Positions 13,001-26,078 of a stretch of DNA of 64,000 nucleotides are shown in pieces. The stretch's first letter is position 1. Each line of letters begins with the position of its first letter. The translations under genes were made by a program, and so were the position numbers. Source of the stretch: Epiperipatus broadwayi. Its lineage: Eukaryota > Onychophora > Udeonychophora > Euonychophora > Peripatidae. The notes beneath the pieces were generated by a model. It made no database searches, was not told where the DNA came from, and was given only the letters and a program-made list of their open reading frames with translations. The stretch is taken from NCBI GenBank assembly GCA_028023455.1, contig JAQFVV010006475.1:560001-624000 (forward strand), read 5' to 3'.

Positions 13001-15047
13001 CTGTTGTTAGACAACCAAAATAGGAAAAGTAATAAAAAAAATATTTATAAAAATAAAAATGATTGTTTTTTTTTTTTTTGTATTTTTTAAAAAATATCAC
13101 TTCCACATAATTAGTTAGGCAAAATCAAGTGTAGCAAACATTTTATAGTAAAGTGCCAATTTTTTCATGCATGTGTTAACATGTACCATATAATTTGTGC
13201 AATTATGCAATTTTTGTATAAATTACAATGTGTTATGGATAATTAATATTTAATGTTACTGTAATACAAAATAGTGGCACCTTGGTCATTAGACTTAAAT
13301 TTACTCTTGTGGCTATTTGTAGTGTTCATTTGCTGGTTTTGCATTTGTTTGATGGCAAAAACTGAAACTTTTTGTCTATTGATTTATTAATTTAAAAAGA
13401 TCTAAAAATATTACTATCATACTTGATATAAATGAGTCAAAAATGTCATTGATTGATAGTTTCTTTGTTCTCGGACCTGAGAATGCTTACAAGATTTTTT
13501 GAAAGCATTTTTTTTTGTTTAATTTAGATAAGAAAAATTGTATATTTTCCATAGTTCATTTATGATTATTTTTACAAAATATTTTTAAAATATTTATTTT
13601 AATGCAAAAATATTTTTAATTATATTAAGGATTTTAATCAAAATGTTTTTAAAAAGATAGGTCCAGAAATGTAAATAAAATAAAGCATATATTATGATTG
13701 GCTAAAAAGGAAAGTCTTTATAAATACTATGACAATTATTGGTTATTTTTTAATAATTATAAGTAAAATTTTAAAGCATTTCATTGCTTTGCTTTATGAT
13801 CTTTTAAAAATAATTTGTTCAGATTTTAAAAATGGAGTAAAACAAATTTTCTTTTGTTCATTAATATAGTTATTGGCAATTACAAAAGAACAAAAGCTTA
13901 TTCTCATTACATATTTCAGGTTTTTTTTTCTTTCTATATTTGCAAAGTTGAAATAGTATTTTTTTAAATGATTTTTATTTATAAACTATATTTTTAAGAA
14001 ATGAATTAAAAATTATAAAAATATTTTTCCACAATAATGTTTTAATCAGTAAAATAAAAAAATTAATGCAAATATTTGTTAGAAGATGCCAATATATTCA
14101 TAGAAAATCCAATGGAAAAAATTAAACATTGCTTAATTAGATGAGACTTTTGAGTTTATTTTGTAAATGAAAAGCAAACCATTTTTCAAATGTAAGTCAA
14201 TCAAATATGACCTCATTTTGTTTTTATTCATTTTCTTGATGAGAATTTTTATAAAGAACAAAACTGCAAATCTTACAATGGTCAAACAATTACAAGCCTT
14301 AAAGTTAAAAACAATCACAATCTTGCCATGAACTATACAAGAAACAATTGTGTATTTACAGATTGATCACTGGAACAAAAAAATTTTTTTTTGTAGTTTC
14401 ACTCATTGAATTACAATTTCTGTTATGATTTCTTTTCTGAATATTAATAAAAATTGGATTACAGTATTACTTAAAAAGAATTGGATTTAATTTAATTTTT
14501 ATCTCTGAAGGTGCATTGCATCAGTTTTAGTCCCAAATTTGACATATGTACCATTCTGGATAAATTGTTTTTAATTATTTTCATGAAAAATTGTTGCTTT
14601 TTATGTTTTTCTTCATACCTGTTTTATTATATGGTATCTTCTTATTTTGTTTAAATCAGTCATCTTCAAAGTTTTTTAATTTAAAATGGAGCATTTCTGA
14701 AAATTAGGGATATTAAATGTTGTTACATCTTTTTTTTTGATTGCCTTTGTAATTCAAGCCTTTGTTTTAAGACATACCTTATATTTATTAATTGATAATC
14801 ACTTTTTTGCACATATCATGGTTTTGAAATACATATTTTATTAATAAAAATGTAATCCAATTTTCATCTATTTATCATTTGGAATTCTTCATTTGAATGT
14901 TTTCATATTCATTTGCTTATTAGATTTTTTTCTTTGTAATAATACATCTAAATACTTAATATTTTTTCTTTCTACAGCTTTATGCCTATCTAATTTCTAT
15001 TTCATATATAAAATTAGTTATAAAAAGTCATCATTTTTAATATTTTA
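10061..15047. other. AT-rich DNA, no supported gene
   Basis: This is long AT-rich DNA with homopolymers, including poly-G at about 11,025-11,036 followed by poly-T. On the minus strand near 11,690-11,850 a broken frame reads KDELELV and RYEIQIAQIDLEAKSLKKF. It is charged and coiled-coil-like, perhaps Gag debris, but unassignable. In 14,500-14,640 (plus) weak remnants of the more N-terminal part of the hAT transposase may be present (CTILDKLFLIIF, where 'HR..L..K' is expected), but a gap of unrelated AT-rich DNA follows. Confidence 0.4.
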
Positions 15048-15722
15048 TGCAGTGAAATGAGTAGTGAACATACTATACTTTTATTACATACTTAAGTGAG
15101 ATATCTATCCAGAGGAAAAGTACTATTGAGACTTTTTGAGCTTCATAATGAATTATTGGTTTTTTTTTACTTATCAAATAATTTAGGAGAGAATTTCATT
15201 GAACTTTTACAAAATCATTCATGCTTGATGAGAGCCTTGCGTATTTGGCAGAGATTTTTTTTTATTTTTATAAATGCAATAAATTATTATTACAAGAAAT
15301 TAATTAACAATTTTCATTGCAAGAGATAAAATTGCATCTTTTATTAAGTTATAATTCTGGATTTCTATAGTTGAACAGAATAATTTTGATTGTTTTTCCA
15401 TCTTGCATAAATTTTTAGCTGAAATAAATTCTAAAATAGATGATGAAATTTCCAGTATAATTTTAGAACATTTGCATGACTTACAATCAATCCTTTGCAA
15501 TACTTTCCAAAGTCTGGTAAGGGTAATTCCTGGGTTTGGAGTCCATTTACAGTGAACAGTAAACTAATAGACTTGAGCTCAAGTGATTATGAAAATCTAA
15601 TTGATTTAATTAGTAACTGATTTAAAACAAAAATGCAAGGAACTGCCATTAAATGATTTCTGAACAAATTTAAGAGAATAGTATTTTAATGTGTCAGAAC
15701 TAGTTATTCATATATTATATAT
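15048..15722 (+). pseudogene. hAT transposase fragment (ZBED5/FAM200 type), 5' part
   Basis: Reading across stops and frameshifts, the plus strand gives a collinear series of hAT blocks. These are CSEMSSEHTILLLHT and VRYLSRGKVLLRLFELHNEL (15,048-15,176; the family has 'LC..MG..H..LL.HTEVRWLSRG..L.R.fEL'), then SLAYLAEIF (15,232), TIFIARDKIASFIK (15,307), LAEINSKIDDEISS and IILEHLHDLQ (15,415 on), and WVWSPF..LIDLSSSDYE (about 15,530), followed by NLIDLIS. The homology to ZBED5-like domesticated and mobile hAT transposases is strong in order and wording. The coding sequence stops at 15,722, where an LTR is inserted, and resumes beyond 18,045. Many lesions make it non-functional. Confidence 0.8.
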
Positions 15723-18044
15723 TGTAACGGGCTGACGGATTTCTCAAGAGATAGGGGGAGTACATCTTACTATGGTCGGACTTTGGGTCTTTGGATAGGA
15801 TGCCAGTGATTATGTGATGAAATACATAACCTATGCTTGTATCTACTTCCAATACACTACTCTACATGTTTTTATTAACCTAGATACAATTTGGGTCAGT
15901 TCATCCAATTCTCACCCCTTTCTAGCCATGTTATACCACAGTATTCGAACTCAGGGAGTAATTGCTTGGACTCTCTTATCAGGGAAGATCACACTAGTAG
16001 CAGTTATTTCACCTCTATATAGATGATAACTGATTACCAAAAATCCTATAAGCATATCCAAATACCATAAGATATAAAACAAAATATGTATGTGTAGTAT
16101 ATGTATATATGTATTAAAGGTAATAATAATTGACCTAATTATGTATATTTATTTCCTCTAAAATAATAGGATAATATTGAAAGAAATAAAAATAAATAAG
16201 ATAATAATGTTTATGATGGGTATGTGAATAATAAAGAGCTATAAAGCTGATGGTGGATATGGAAATAATGATGAGCTAGAGACCAAATTAAAATAAATTA
16301 TATTAACATTTATTGATTTACAAAAATATAAAATATGAATAATAATGCAATCTGACACGTTATTTGTTATGTCAAGGATGAGTTTCTACCATATTAATAT
16401 CTAGTAATGATATTTATAAAATAAAGTCCTTATCCTCAACCCAATGGTAGAAATTCATGCACTTGACCAGTTATTTACGACGACAAATATGTAACATTAA
16501 TATATATATATAAGTGATCACGATTCTATTTGGCTAATTTAAAATATATATATACAAACATAAAAAAAAAAGAAAAATGAATCTTTGTTGTCCTGATAGA
16601 TCAATGGTTATAAACCATCTATACAAAAGCAATATAAAAGTAAGCTTAATTAATAATAAATAAATTAATATAAACTCTATCATTATCTAGTGTATTGCTT
16701 AATGTGAGATATTAAAATCTCTTACCCCTCATTTTACTTTATGTTGTCAAAAGTCAGTGGATGGGGAGGACAAAACTAATATAATTTTTTATTTTATACA
16801 AATGAAGATAAAAAAAAAAAAAATTAGTTAAATCTAATATTTTCCCCCTTCTACTCTCATAATGAGTTTTCCCAAAATTATATATTGGCTTCCAATTGTA
16901 GAAAACAAAAATATACAGAAATATTTACAATATACAAAAAAAAAAAAAAAATAATAAAAATAAAATTACAATTTTTATCCCATTATACTAATTAAAGTTT
17001 GATGAGTCTGCTGGAAAGTGTTTATTTGCCAGAGAAGTTCCTATGGATAAAGATGAAATACTGCTCCTGCGAAAAGTGGCAAGTTCTTGTCTGGATCAAA
17101 AGGCAGTGATCTTCTCCAATTGCTCTCTCTTGAATTTTGTTAGGCATTTTATTCAAGACAAAAGATGTTCTTCAGGTTTCTTCTAAATGGGTGGATGAAA
17201 TCTTTATGCTTTCGTGGCTTTATTGATGACATAGTTTTTCCTATGGTATGAACTGTTTAGCAAGCAACCATGGTATAAAGATAATATTATATATCTATTT
17301 ATTTATTTACTTTTCAAGCCTTTAATGGTGATATTTCAATATAACAAAACAGTTAATTATTGTATATTATTGTTATTACGTGAATACAACTAAAGTTGCT
17401 TGATCAGCAAATAATTGAATCTTCTCTTTTAAATTATTTTTTCCAATTCATACAATTGCTTTAAAAATTCAGCTTTTGATAATTCTAAATACTACTTAAA
17501 ATATATATATATTTAAATTTGAATATATATATCCATCTTTGTATTTGAATTTCTTTTTAAGCAGAAGAAAATGCTTTATCTTCGAAGGCAGAAGACAATA
17601 TAACAATTAATAACACTTTTTGATCGCGCGTGTAGTTTTCTTAAATATATGAACCTTCTCATAATAGGGATTAAAACAATAATTTGTGAACATTTTAAAT
17701 TTCATTTCTACAGTTGGTTGCTATGTGATTAAATTTAAATTCAGTCATTGTTTTGTGAGGTTTTTGTACAAGTTTTTGGTATAGTTCTCCCCAGTTAGTG
17801 ACACATAACACATGTTTTATTCCAGTGTTAGTATACCTATCTGTTTTCCCTAGATGTTTAATGTTTTTATTATCTTTTTAAAAATAAAAAGATGTTTATT
17901 ATAAATATATATGTTGGAAAGGGAAAATGCTAACATTTGATAAATTGCTTGGCAATTTATTGGTTAAGCAAATACATTTATGTGGCTCCAATTGTGTGTT
18001 CTAGATAATTGGATGGTGTGTCAGGGTTGTAACTCATCATTACA
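15723..18044 (-). mobile_element. Solo LTR (~2.3 kb) of the long-LTR Gypsy family
   Basis: The segment begins TGTAAC at 15,723 and ends ATTACA at 18,044. It is flanked by ATAT on both sides, a plausible 4-bp target duplication. Its first 250 bases share ordered blocks with the E1 LTR ends at 26,079 and 42,386: ACTATGGTCGGACTTTGGGT, TAGGATGC, a TTTGGGTCAGTTCA motif, and a TTGGACTC..TTATCAGGGA block. Seen from the element's own direction (minus strand) the LTR ends GTTACA. No PBS, polypurine tract or coding sequence lies beside it, so it is a solo LTR. It interrupts the hAT transposase. Confidence 0.65.
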
Positions 18045-18140
18045 ATATAGAGCTCACAAATAAGCAAATTAGGTTATATAACATATGACTTGATTTCTTT
18101 GTAATTCTAGTTATTCATGTTTATATTCCTTTTATAATAT

Positions 18141-18296
18141 TTATGTGAGAAAGCATTTTCATATTATACTGCAACCAAATCAAAGTACAGTAACAGGCTC
18201 AATAATATATCAGTTATGAAAATTCAGCTTTTTAATATTGTGCCTGATATCAAAAGAATTTATAATTCAAAGATTGAAGAACATCAAAATCATTAA
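18141..18296 (+). pseudogene. hAT transposase C-terminal dimerisation segment
   Basis: An uninterrupted 51-codon frame reads LCEKAFSYYTATKSKYSNRL, then NNISVMKIQLFNIVPDIKRI, ending HQNH and a stop at 18,294. This is the hallmark C-terminal hAT dimerisation block ('yLCE.aFS....iKtKyRnrL......lr..ls.i.Pdi..l......H.sH'). It completes the transposase left off at 15,722. Just before it, about 18,100-18,140, a frame reading ILVIHVYIPF corresponds to 'alk.LlPF.ttYLCE'. The gap between the two halves is filled by the solo LTR. Confidence 0.8.
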
Positions 18297-18814
18297 GAAT
18301 GTAATTTTACTATATATTTTGTTTATTTTACTAATTTCATGTGTTTTACATAATTAAAATTTGAGAATAAATGCTTTTGTTTTCTTAAGTCATATTTATT
18401 TGCTTTATTTTTTATTATTAATATCTACCTACCATATAAAATAAGCAAGATGCTGTTAAAATTTCAGAATTTCTGAAATATTCTATTATATGAAAGGTTT
18501 GGGAAATGGAGATTTAGTAAATCAGAGAAGATAGTTTGTGGTCATTTAATGAAAATAAATATACAAGGTAAAATAGGATATGTATTTATTTTAAAATGTC
18601 ACTGATATTAATTACTGGATAATTAGTTTTTAGAATATTTTTTTAATATATTTTTTTTAAATTTAGCAAATCTTATAACATATAAAAGTAAAAATTGTAT
18701 TTTATAAATGAACTGTGGCAATTGTCTAGATGTCTTGATTATATTTTAGTTAATATTAGATTTATTTAGATATTTCAACTTGGAGATATTTACAATAACT
18801 TATTTTTAGAGAGT

Positions 18815-19908
18815 ATTTGAACTCAAACTTTCAAGCTTCCATCAGCCATTCACTTCATCTTATACAACTCATTCACTTCATCTTATACAACCGATACACA
18901 TGACTACATGTGAAAAAATAAATGATCTCCAATATATGTATTTCATGCAGAAACAGCACTCACTACTTGGTCTGGATCATCATCTCTCATACACATATAT
19001 AATCAGAACTTGGTTTATATTAAGACAGCAAATCTTCAAATTTTAATGGACAGGCTTCAATTCTATCCCTTCTCCAGCTCTTTAGCCATCCATGTCATTG
19101 AAAGTCTTATGATGGCATGTTCAAAGCTTCTGCTTGTCAACTTTTTTGTCATAACCATGTTGAAAGTAAGTCATTTTGATCCTCATATGTAAGACCCCAA
19201 GACTATTTAAATACATAGAAGAGGGATGGGCAAAATACAAGCTAAGTCTGTAATATTTAAATATTAGTATATTTATTTTAGCTAGGTATAATTAGAGGAG
19301 ATTTGAACTCAGATTCAAGCTCCAGTCATCCACTCCATCATATACAAACAATACATATGGGCATATATATGTGAAAAAGATAAATGTATTGGCTGTATAA
19401 GGTGGATTGGATGACTAAAGGGAACTTGAAAGTCTGGGTTCAAATCCCCTCTAATTATATCTAGCTTAGGTTTATATACTATACTGTATTTAAATATTAC
19501 AGGTTCAGCCTCTATTCTGCCCATCCCTCTTCTGTGTATTTTAATGGTCTTGGTGTCTTACACGTGAGGGGTCAGAATGACTTACAATCAACATGGGTGT
19601 GACAAAAGGGTTGGCAAGCAGGGGTTTTGAACATGCCATCAATAGATTTTCAATGATATGGATGGTTGGAGAGTGGAGAGGATTGAAGGCTGACCACTAA
19701 AGTTTGAATATTTGCTATCTTAAAATAAACCAAGCATTGATTATATATGTGTGTGAGAAATGATGATTCGGATCAACTGATGATGACTGGTTCAGCACAA
19801 AATACATATATTGGAGATCATTTATCTTTTTCACATGTATGTGGTCGATAGAGTGGATAACTGAAGGGTGCTTGAAATTCTGATTTCAAACTCCCTGTAA
19901 TTATTTAA
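18815..19908. repeat. ~1.1-kb imperfect palindrome of tRNA-like repeat units
   Basis: The left arm (about 18,815-19,330) is the reverse complement of the right arm (about 19,375-19,908) over its whole length. Examples are AAGAGGGATGGGCAAAATA on the left against TATTCTGCCCATCCCTCTT on the right, and CTCCAATATATGTATTT against AAATACATATATTGGAG. The centre is itself a hairpin. Each arm carries tRNA-like stretches with Pol III box-like sequences: plus-strand GGTTCAAATCC near 19,438 and GATTTCAAACTCC near 19,891, preceded by an A-box-like GATAGAGTGGAT (about 19,850). This suggests SINE copies joined head to head. A 24-bp tandem duplication (CATTCACTTCATCTTATACAAC) lies at about 18,847-18,892. Confidence 0.75.
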
Positions 19909-20239
19909 ATAACTCATTTTTTAAACTTATTATTACCAAGTATATATATTCTTCATATTTAAAGTATATAAAGAAAAAAAAAGGAATTGGAAATAGTCCA
20001 TGTAAAATTTAATTAACCAATACAATAATTGGAAAATTATTATATATTTTCAATATATTTAACACTTGTAAATTAAATTGTAATTTGACAAAATTTTTAT
20101 TTTCATAGCGAAAATATACTCAGCTAGAGCAAATTTTCTATAATTATTACAGAAAAATCTTTTTTTAAAACCAATGTTTAAAACGCTAGTATATATATAT
20201 ATTAAAATTAAATTATAATAGTTTGATATTGATGATTAC

Positions 20240-20360
20240 TGTATAAATAATGTAGATATGTATGATTGGGCCTACTGAAGACTGATAATTCAGCATGAAA
20301 GGCATGTGTCATTTGTCTTTTTGTTCATATGTTTAAAGAGTGTTTGAGTGAGTAAAAGTT
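20240..20360 (+). repeat. SINE-like fragment related to the palindrome units
   Basis: The stretch contains CTGAAGACTGATAATTCAG, then CATGAAAGGCATGTGTC and a TCTTTTTGTTCATATG tail. It aligns in order with the palindrome's right arm (CTGATGATGACTGGTTCAGC, ACAAAATACATATATTGG, ATCTTTTTCACATGT). The CTGA..TCAG pairs make a short hairpin. It looks like a single diverged member of the same repeat family. Confidence 0.45.
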
Positions 20361-20674
20361 TTAAATATATCCAAAATGTATTACACATGAAAAAAGAGAA
20401 ATGAAGTTGAACTATACATGTATTTATGTTTATTAAGAAATAGTTATAGTAACTTGGTAAATTATATTTAATAAAAGGAAAAGATTATACATGCTTTTTT
20501 GTTTGAACAATAAGCAATCAAAATTTAATAAAAAATATCAAAACTATAGATAAGAGCTGAAATAACACTCATTTATCACACAAAATATAATTAAATAAAA
20601 CCTTTAAAATTATGTTTAATAATTTTTTATAGTACTAATATTAAATATAAAATTTTACAGAACAGTTTATGATA

Positions 20675-21019
20675 GGATTCAATTTTCTCACCAATTTATT
20701 TAATATATTCATTGATGATCTTCCAGATACAGAATGTAAGGAATTTATTTAAGCTGATGACATTGCTTTGATTTCATAGAATCAATTCTTTCCAGCAATA
20801 AAAACGTCTCTTAATAATTATATGAAAAATTTGGAAATATTTTTCAAAATTTGGAGTTTTATTCCTAATCCTGCTCAACTTTTTATCTAACAATGGAAAA
20901 TATCCTGTAATTTGAATATAATTTTTAGTAACAATATATTTAAAAAACATAATTTTACCTTATATTATTTAGGAGTAATCTTTGACTATAGCCTGACATT
21001 TTATTTAGATCTAAAATAA
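20675..21019 (+). pseudogene. Jockey/I-type LINE reverse transcriptase fragment
   Basis: One plus-strand frame, with four internal or terminal stops, reads GFNFLTNLFNIFIDDLPDTE, then CKEFI, stop, ADDIALIS. Later come NYMKNLEIFFKIWSFIPNPA and LYYLGVIFDYSLTF. These correspond to the RT blocks 'G.PQGS.LgP.LFNifi.DlP', 'yADD.al.s' (Y replaced by a stop), 'l..l..w......iNp.Kt' and 'YLGvilD..ltf'. Downstream, LIGKLSSITWDCE at about 21,035-21,075 fits the next Jockey-type block ('l..l.g..WG'). The first half of RT, the endonuclease and the tail are not visible. This is a different LINE lineage from the L1-like copy at 7-9 kb. Confidence 0.75.
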
Positions 21020-21199
21020 TTCTACGAATAACCTCATTGGAAAGCTGTCTAGTATAACTTGGGATTGTGAGTGAGGCAAGCACTTTATGGGCAGTTTTCT
21101 TAACCCTAGCATATTGTAATGATGAATTGTATACTCTCTTTAAAAGAAAAATGCCAATATTAAACACGTAGATACTCAAAATTGTTAGCTTACTCAAGT

Positions 21200-24100
21200 C
21201 TACTTCTTTACTGTGGTTTTTTTTTTTTTTTTACCTATTTTTCTGCAGATGTCAGAAGAATAGTTGCCTCACAGAAAATTTATAAAAAAGCTTTTAAGTA
21301 TATACCAATAATTCAATATATAATTTAATCACATAAGACTCATCCCAAATCAAGGTTCTCTTTCTGAATATTTCCTATGTGGTTTATACAGTAGCAGGAT
21401 GGCAAATTGCAAAGCTCAAGATCCATAGATTACAATTCCAACTCTGTTACTTTTGGGTACTTGAACATTTTTATGAATTTCCAAAGAATAAACTATTAAC
21501 CAAAAATCTCTTAAAATAACCAAGTGATTTAAAAAATAACTTTTTATGAGCTTCCAAACATTTTTTTTTTCAGGTACAACAGTCAAGCCAGTTTGATTTA
21601 TTACTTGAAAGTTCATTAGAAGTTCAAATGACAGTTTGGCAATGATGAATGAAGCTCGAGCACCAGAGTCTGCTACTCATCTTTTAGCATCAGATTCAAG
21701 ACAATCTATAATTATTGCATTTAACTGTTTCATAAATGGAATTTAACAGGTACTTATCTGTATAGATGTGATCAAATGCAAAACATAAACCACATAGTTA
21801 ATGACTCAAGTCTATGAATACAGTAGAGAATCTATCTCCTGATTGAAACTCTACAGGCTTCTATGATATTTTGCTATGGTTAAGCTGTTTGTTTGTTTTT
21901 AAAAAATCGAACTCTAAAATTAATAAATAATATGAGTTTACATTCGCAGTGTGTTCTAATAACTAATATGTTTACTACACTTTAATTTTTTTCAAAACCA
22001 TTCTCAACTCTATTTTTCTTTTCTTTATAAAAGATTTTTCACTTATATTCATTTATTGTATTATTATCAATAAAGCAAGATTAAATAGTTTTTAATTATT
22101 TTAATATATATTTTAGACAAAAAAAAAAAAATCTTTGAATAGTCTCTTAAAAAGTAATACTTCTTTCTCTTACCCACCAATTTCTTTCAAGTTTGCTATT
22201 ACTAAAATTTTTATGAGTAGTTTTAAAGACATTGTTTAATGATGGTTGGTCCATAGGCACTGCAACATTCTCAGAAAAAAAGTAATTATTAAATTTGTGT
22301 TTGAAAATATCAATAATATAACAATCATTCAATATTTTGCATAATTATTATGTAATACAATTAATTAAACCGATTTTAAAAAGAATCATTTTAAGCAATC
22401 CTTGAGATTCTATTCAATGATGGTGCTAATTATGGCAATGCCAGAAATGTCATATTCTGTAAATATGAACCTGTTTCACTGAGGTTTGTTTTCTTTTATC
22501 AACCCACATAAATATAATCATTGAAGCTACCTACTCATTGCCCCAGTGTCAATATTTATTTGAGCATGGGTTTCTCTTCAGAGTGAATAAATTTTTATTA
22601 TTTTTATTTTTAAGATGAGCAATAAAATATTGTATTTTCCTTGTAATTAAAATTTATAAATTATCATATAAATATTTATTGCAAAAAATATAATAAAATA
22701 ATAAAAGAAATATTATTTTAAATATTTATCATGATGGGTATTAATGTTGAATATATGTAAAAAATTATATTTTCCCAATTGTCTTTACATGAAACAATTG
22801 AAATAAAAAATTAAGGAAGATGTGCTCCAGATATTATTTGTCAACAGCAATTAATAAAAACAAAAAATATATTAGATCTTTTAACAATTAATAGTAAAGA
22901 AAAATAAAATGGTTATGTCTTTGCGAAATTAGAAATGCTCTGTTTTCTTTTCTTTGTTTACTTCTTGGTAGTGATGCTGTAATAAAGGTCCCTTGCTTAA
23001 AAACTTTATGGTTCACCACTGACATTGTTGAAATTAAGTTTTCTTCTTTGTTAATAATTAAAGGATGCAGTTCATAGAATTATTTTTTGTTTTTTAAATA
23101 TTCTAATGCTTTATCCAAAAACCAGTTTTGCAATTACTTTGTGCAAAATCAATGGCACAACTACTAAATCTGTAATTATTAATGGTTCACCTTTTTTAAA
23201 AATAAAAAAGTTATAGTCACATTTTTCAATATCTAGCTAAGAGCATGTTATCAACAATTTTGTTAGTATTTATAATAACAAATCACTTAATTTCTTAGCT
23301 CACACAATATATGATAAAAATGGGAATGCTGATATCTATTTTAATGCCATATTTAGTAAAATTGAATAATTATTGATTAGGAGATAAGAGTGCACTTAAA
23401 TTCCTACCCAGACTGGTTTCTGTTATCATTGAGACTTAGGATTCAAATCTAGAAATCATCTTAAATTCCATGTTACTATTTATGCTAAAAGCCTCAAATA
23501 CAAAATATCCTCAAGTTTTGAACCTAAGCCAAACTGTTTAAGAGTTATGTAGATCTAGGAACTATATGTTATACTATGTTCATTTCTTTATTAATAATAG
23601 CTATTTTTTTTCCTCTAGCTAGGAATCTTAATATTAAAAAATCATTTAATTTTTTAGCTTATGCAATCTGATCACTGATTTTTCGAAGTTACTATAAATG
23701 GCACTAGTATAGAGAGCAGCTCTTGTTTTATTATATTTTCTGCATCAGAGATGTCAACTTCACATTATCATTATATGTGTATAAAATGAAACTACAGCCT
23801 GAAATAAAACTACTTTTCTGCTCAGTGATTGAGATTAGATTAGAGATATCCCCCCCCTCCTCCCTTAATATGATAATCTCTATGGCTTTATTCTGTTCTA
23901 AAATTTGAGTATCTTCAAATTTATATTGATTTATTTTCACAATGTTTTATGTTAAGTCAAATTATTTTAGTAATGGTAACTTCTTTTACTTTCCATTCTT
24001 TGATTATTAATATTTTATTTTTACATAAATTTGTTTAAATACTCTTATTTCTTTATTCATTTTTTTCAAATCATTTTTAATAATAAGTGAAAAAAACAAC

Positions 24101-26078
24101 TAAAATTTAATAAATTTATCATCATTTAGAATGCTTGAAATAAATCCAGAGTGATTCTTGAATGAAATTTCTTTGTTAAGAAAAGCACATTATTAAAAGG
24201 AAACGTATCATCACATCTATAAAGGGATGTATTGCAAGTAGAAATGAGACTGGTGCAATAAAGGATTTTAAAATCTACAAGTTGTTCAAAATTAGTTTGC
24301 AGTGTTATATGCTGAGTTATCAATAGAATGAGACTAAGAACAATGACTTGTGTTGGGAAGAGTGAAAAAAAAAGATATAGCCATGGATAGGAAAACTAAT
24401 AATAATATACATTTTGAATTATAATTTTAAAAAGCTCATATTTTTGAAAATATTTTAATTCAAAATAGAGGGATGAAATCACTAAACATATAAGATACAA
24501 TTTTAAAAAGCAGATCATGAAGCACGATATTTAGAATAGACGTAAAGATATTATTATTTCTAAGAATAATATATTATCTCTTTTCATATCAGTTATTTTA
24601 TTTAATAGACTGCAAAACATCCCCAATAACATTTATCACTATCTGGTTTTTTTTTATAATGTCCAATAAATATTTTGATATCATTATTTTGCATCTTTAG
24701 AACATTTTTGTAATAGATCAATTTTCTATTTTTATATCTTATGAATATAAATAATGGTCTTCTTTGTTTAAAATTAATTTATATAGAAAATAAATCAAGT
24801 TATGTTTATATTTTTTGTCTGAGCATATTAAAATCATTAAAAATTTTATTTTATGATGTTACTTCTCAACAAGTATACAAACATTTTTATAAATTAATTC
24901 TCATCTAGATTTTGTTTTGTTTCAAATTAAATAATTATTTATACTTTTATTCTATGCATTTTCATTTTTATTGCTGTATGGTTCAGACATCTTTTAGAAA
25001 TAAAGCTGGACTAATTGTATAAGATTTTTTATTAACTATACACTAAGTAAACATATATTTTTTAAAGAAATTCCCATATTTATTTACATGTAATCTTAGC
25101 ATTCATAAAAAAAAAAAGGTTGTGAGAGACATTAGTATTTTTATTTTATTTTGATGTTTAAAAATAAAGTTTAGGAAGAAAGCTTTTTTGTTTTAATATA
25201 ACTTTAATATCCTTATTGTGAATCATATATTGGATTGTTTCAACCAGCAAGTAACTGTGTTATAAAATTAATCTGACTAGAATAACAAATCTAACTTGGG
25301 AATTTTTAATACAGCTAAGATGGAAAACAATGCAATGACTGAAAATCACATTGCAATGGGATAAAATCTAATTAGTGCACTAGTCAAACTTCAAATTATA
25401 TAGTCTCACCCAAATTCCAGTTTTAGAAATGTCTCCTTTTACCTGAACTAACAATTGAGGATAAAAAATTATTACTACCTGTTGTCTTTTACATATCCTT
25501 TTCCTGCCTATTCATGAATGCATAATCTGGAGAATAATTCAACAAAATACATCTAGTAAAGCCTTAAAACTGTTTTATGGATCAATTTTTTAAAAAAGGT
25601 TTGAATCTATAAGTTAATAATTAAAGTGTTAAATTAGAATTCTAATGCTATTTGCAAGAGAAAATTTATTGAAATTAAAAGGTCTTTTATAAAAGAAATA
25701 ATGATAACATTGATAGCAAATATTAAAGTTAATATTAATATGCAATTAATAATTTTAATGTTTTATCTTTTTAAATACCTATTAAAATTTTTTTAATTTC
25801 TTCGTAAAAACTTTTTTTTCTTTATGAATGCTAAAGCAAATATAATGAAAAATTGATTTCTTGTTCAATTAATAATTGATATTTTTATAACTTTGATATA
25901 AATTTATTCCTGGATTAAACATTTTTTCTAATCATTTATATTATTATAATTAAATAATAATTATATGATTGTTTAAAATTGGATGTAAGCATAATAGAGC
26001 TCATAAGTTAAATGCAATCTAATTAAATGGATTTTCTTTGATATGGATACATACCCGCTTATATATATGTGTATATAT
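21200..26078. other. AT-rich DNA, no supported gene
   Basis: The 21,200-21,800 part may hold the tail of the Jockey-like LINE. On the minus strand near 23,040-23,230 a frame reads FFIFKKGEPLIITDLVVVPL, a weak echo of the hAT 'iAk..KP.tIgEeLilPa' block. One block is not enough to call a second hAT copy. There is a poly-C tract at 23,850-23,860. The interval ends in an (AT)n tract at 26,061-26,078, the target of the E1 LTR. Confidence 0.4.

Noticed and set aside
20250-20300. CTGAAGA...GAAAGGCATGTGTC as another hammerhead
   Set aside because: Three extra bases separate stem II from GAAA, and stem III and stem I do not form; it fits a plain SINE hairpin better.
23038-23230. Possible second hAT transposase block (KKGEPLIITDLVVVPL)
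   Set aside because: Only one weakly matching block; the flanking frames do not give the following hAT motifs.
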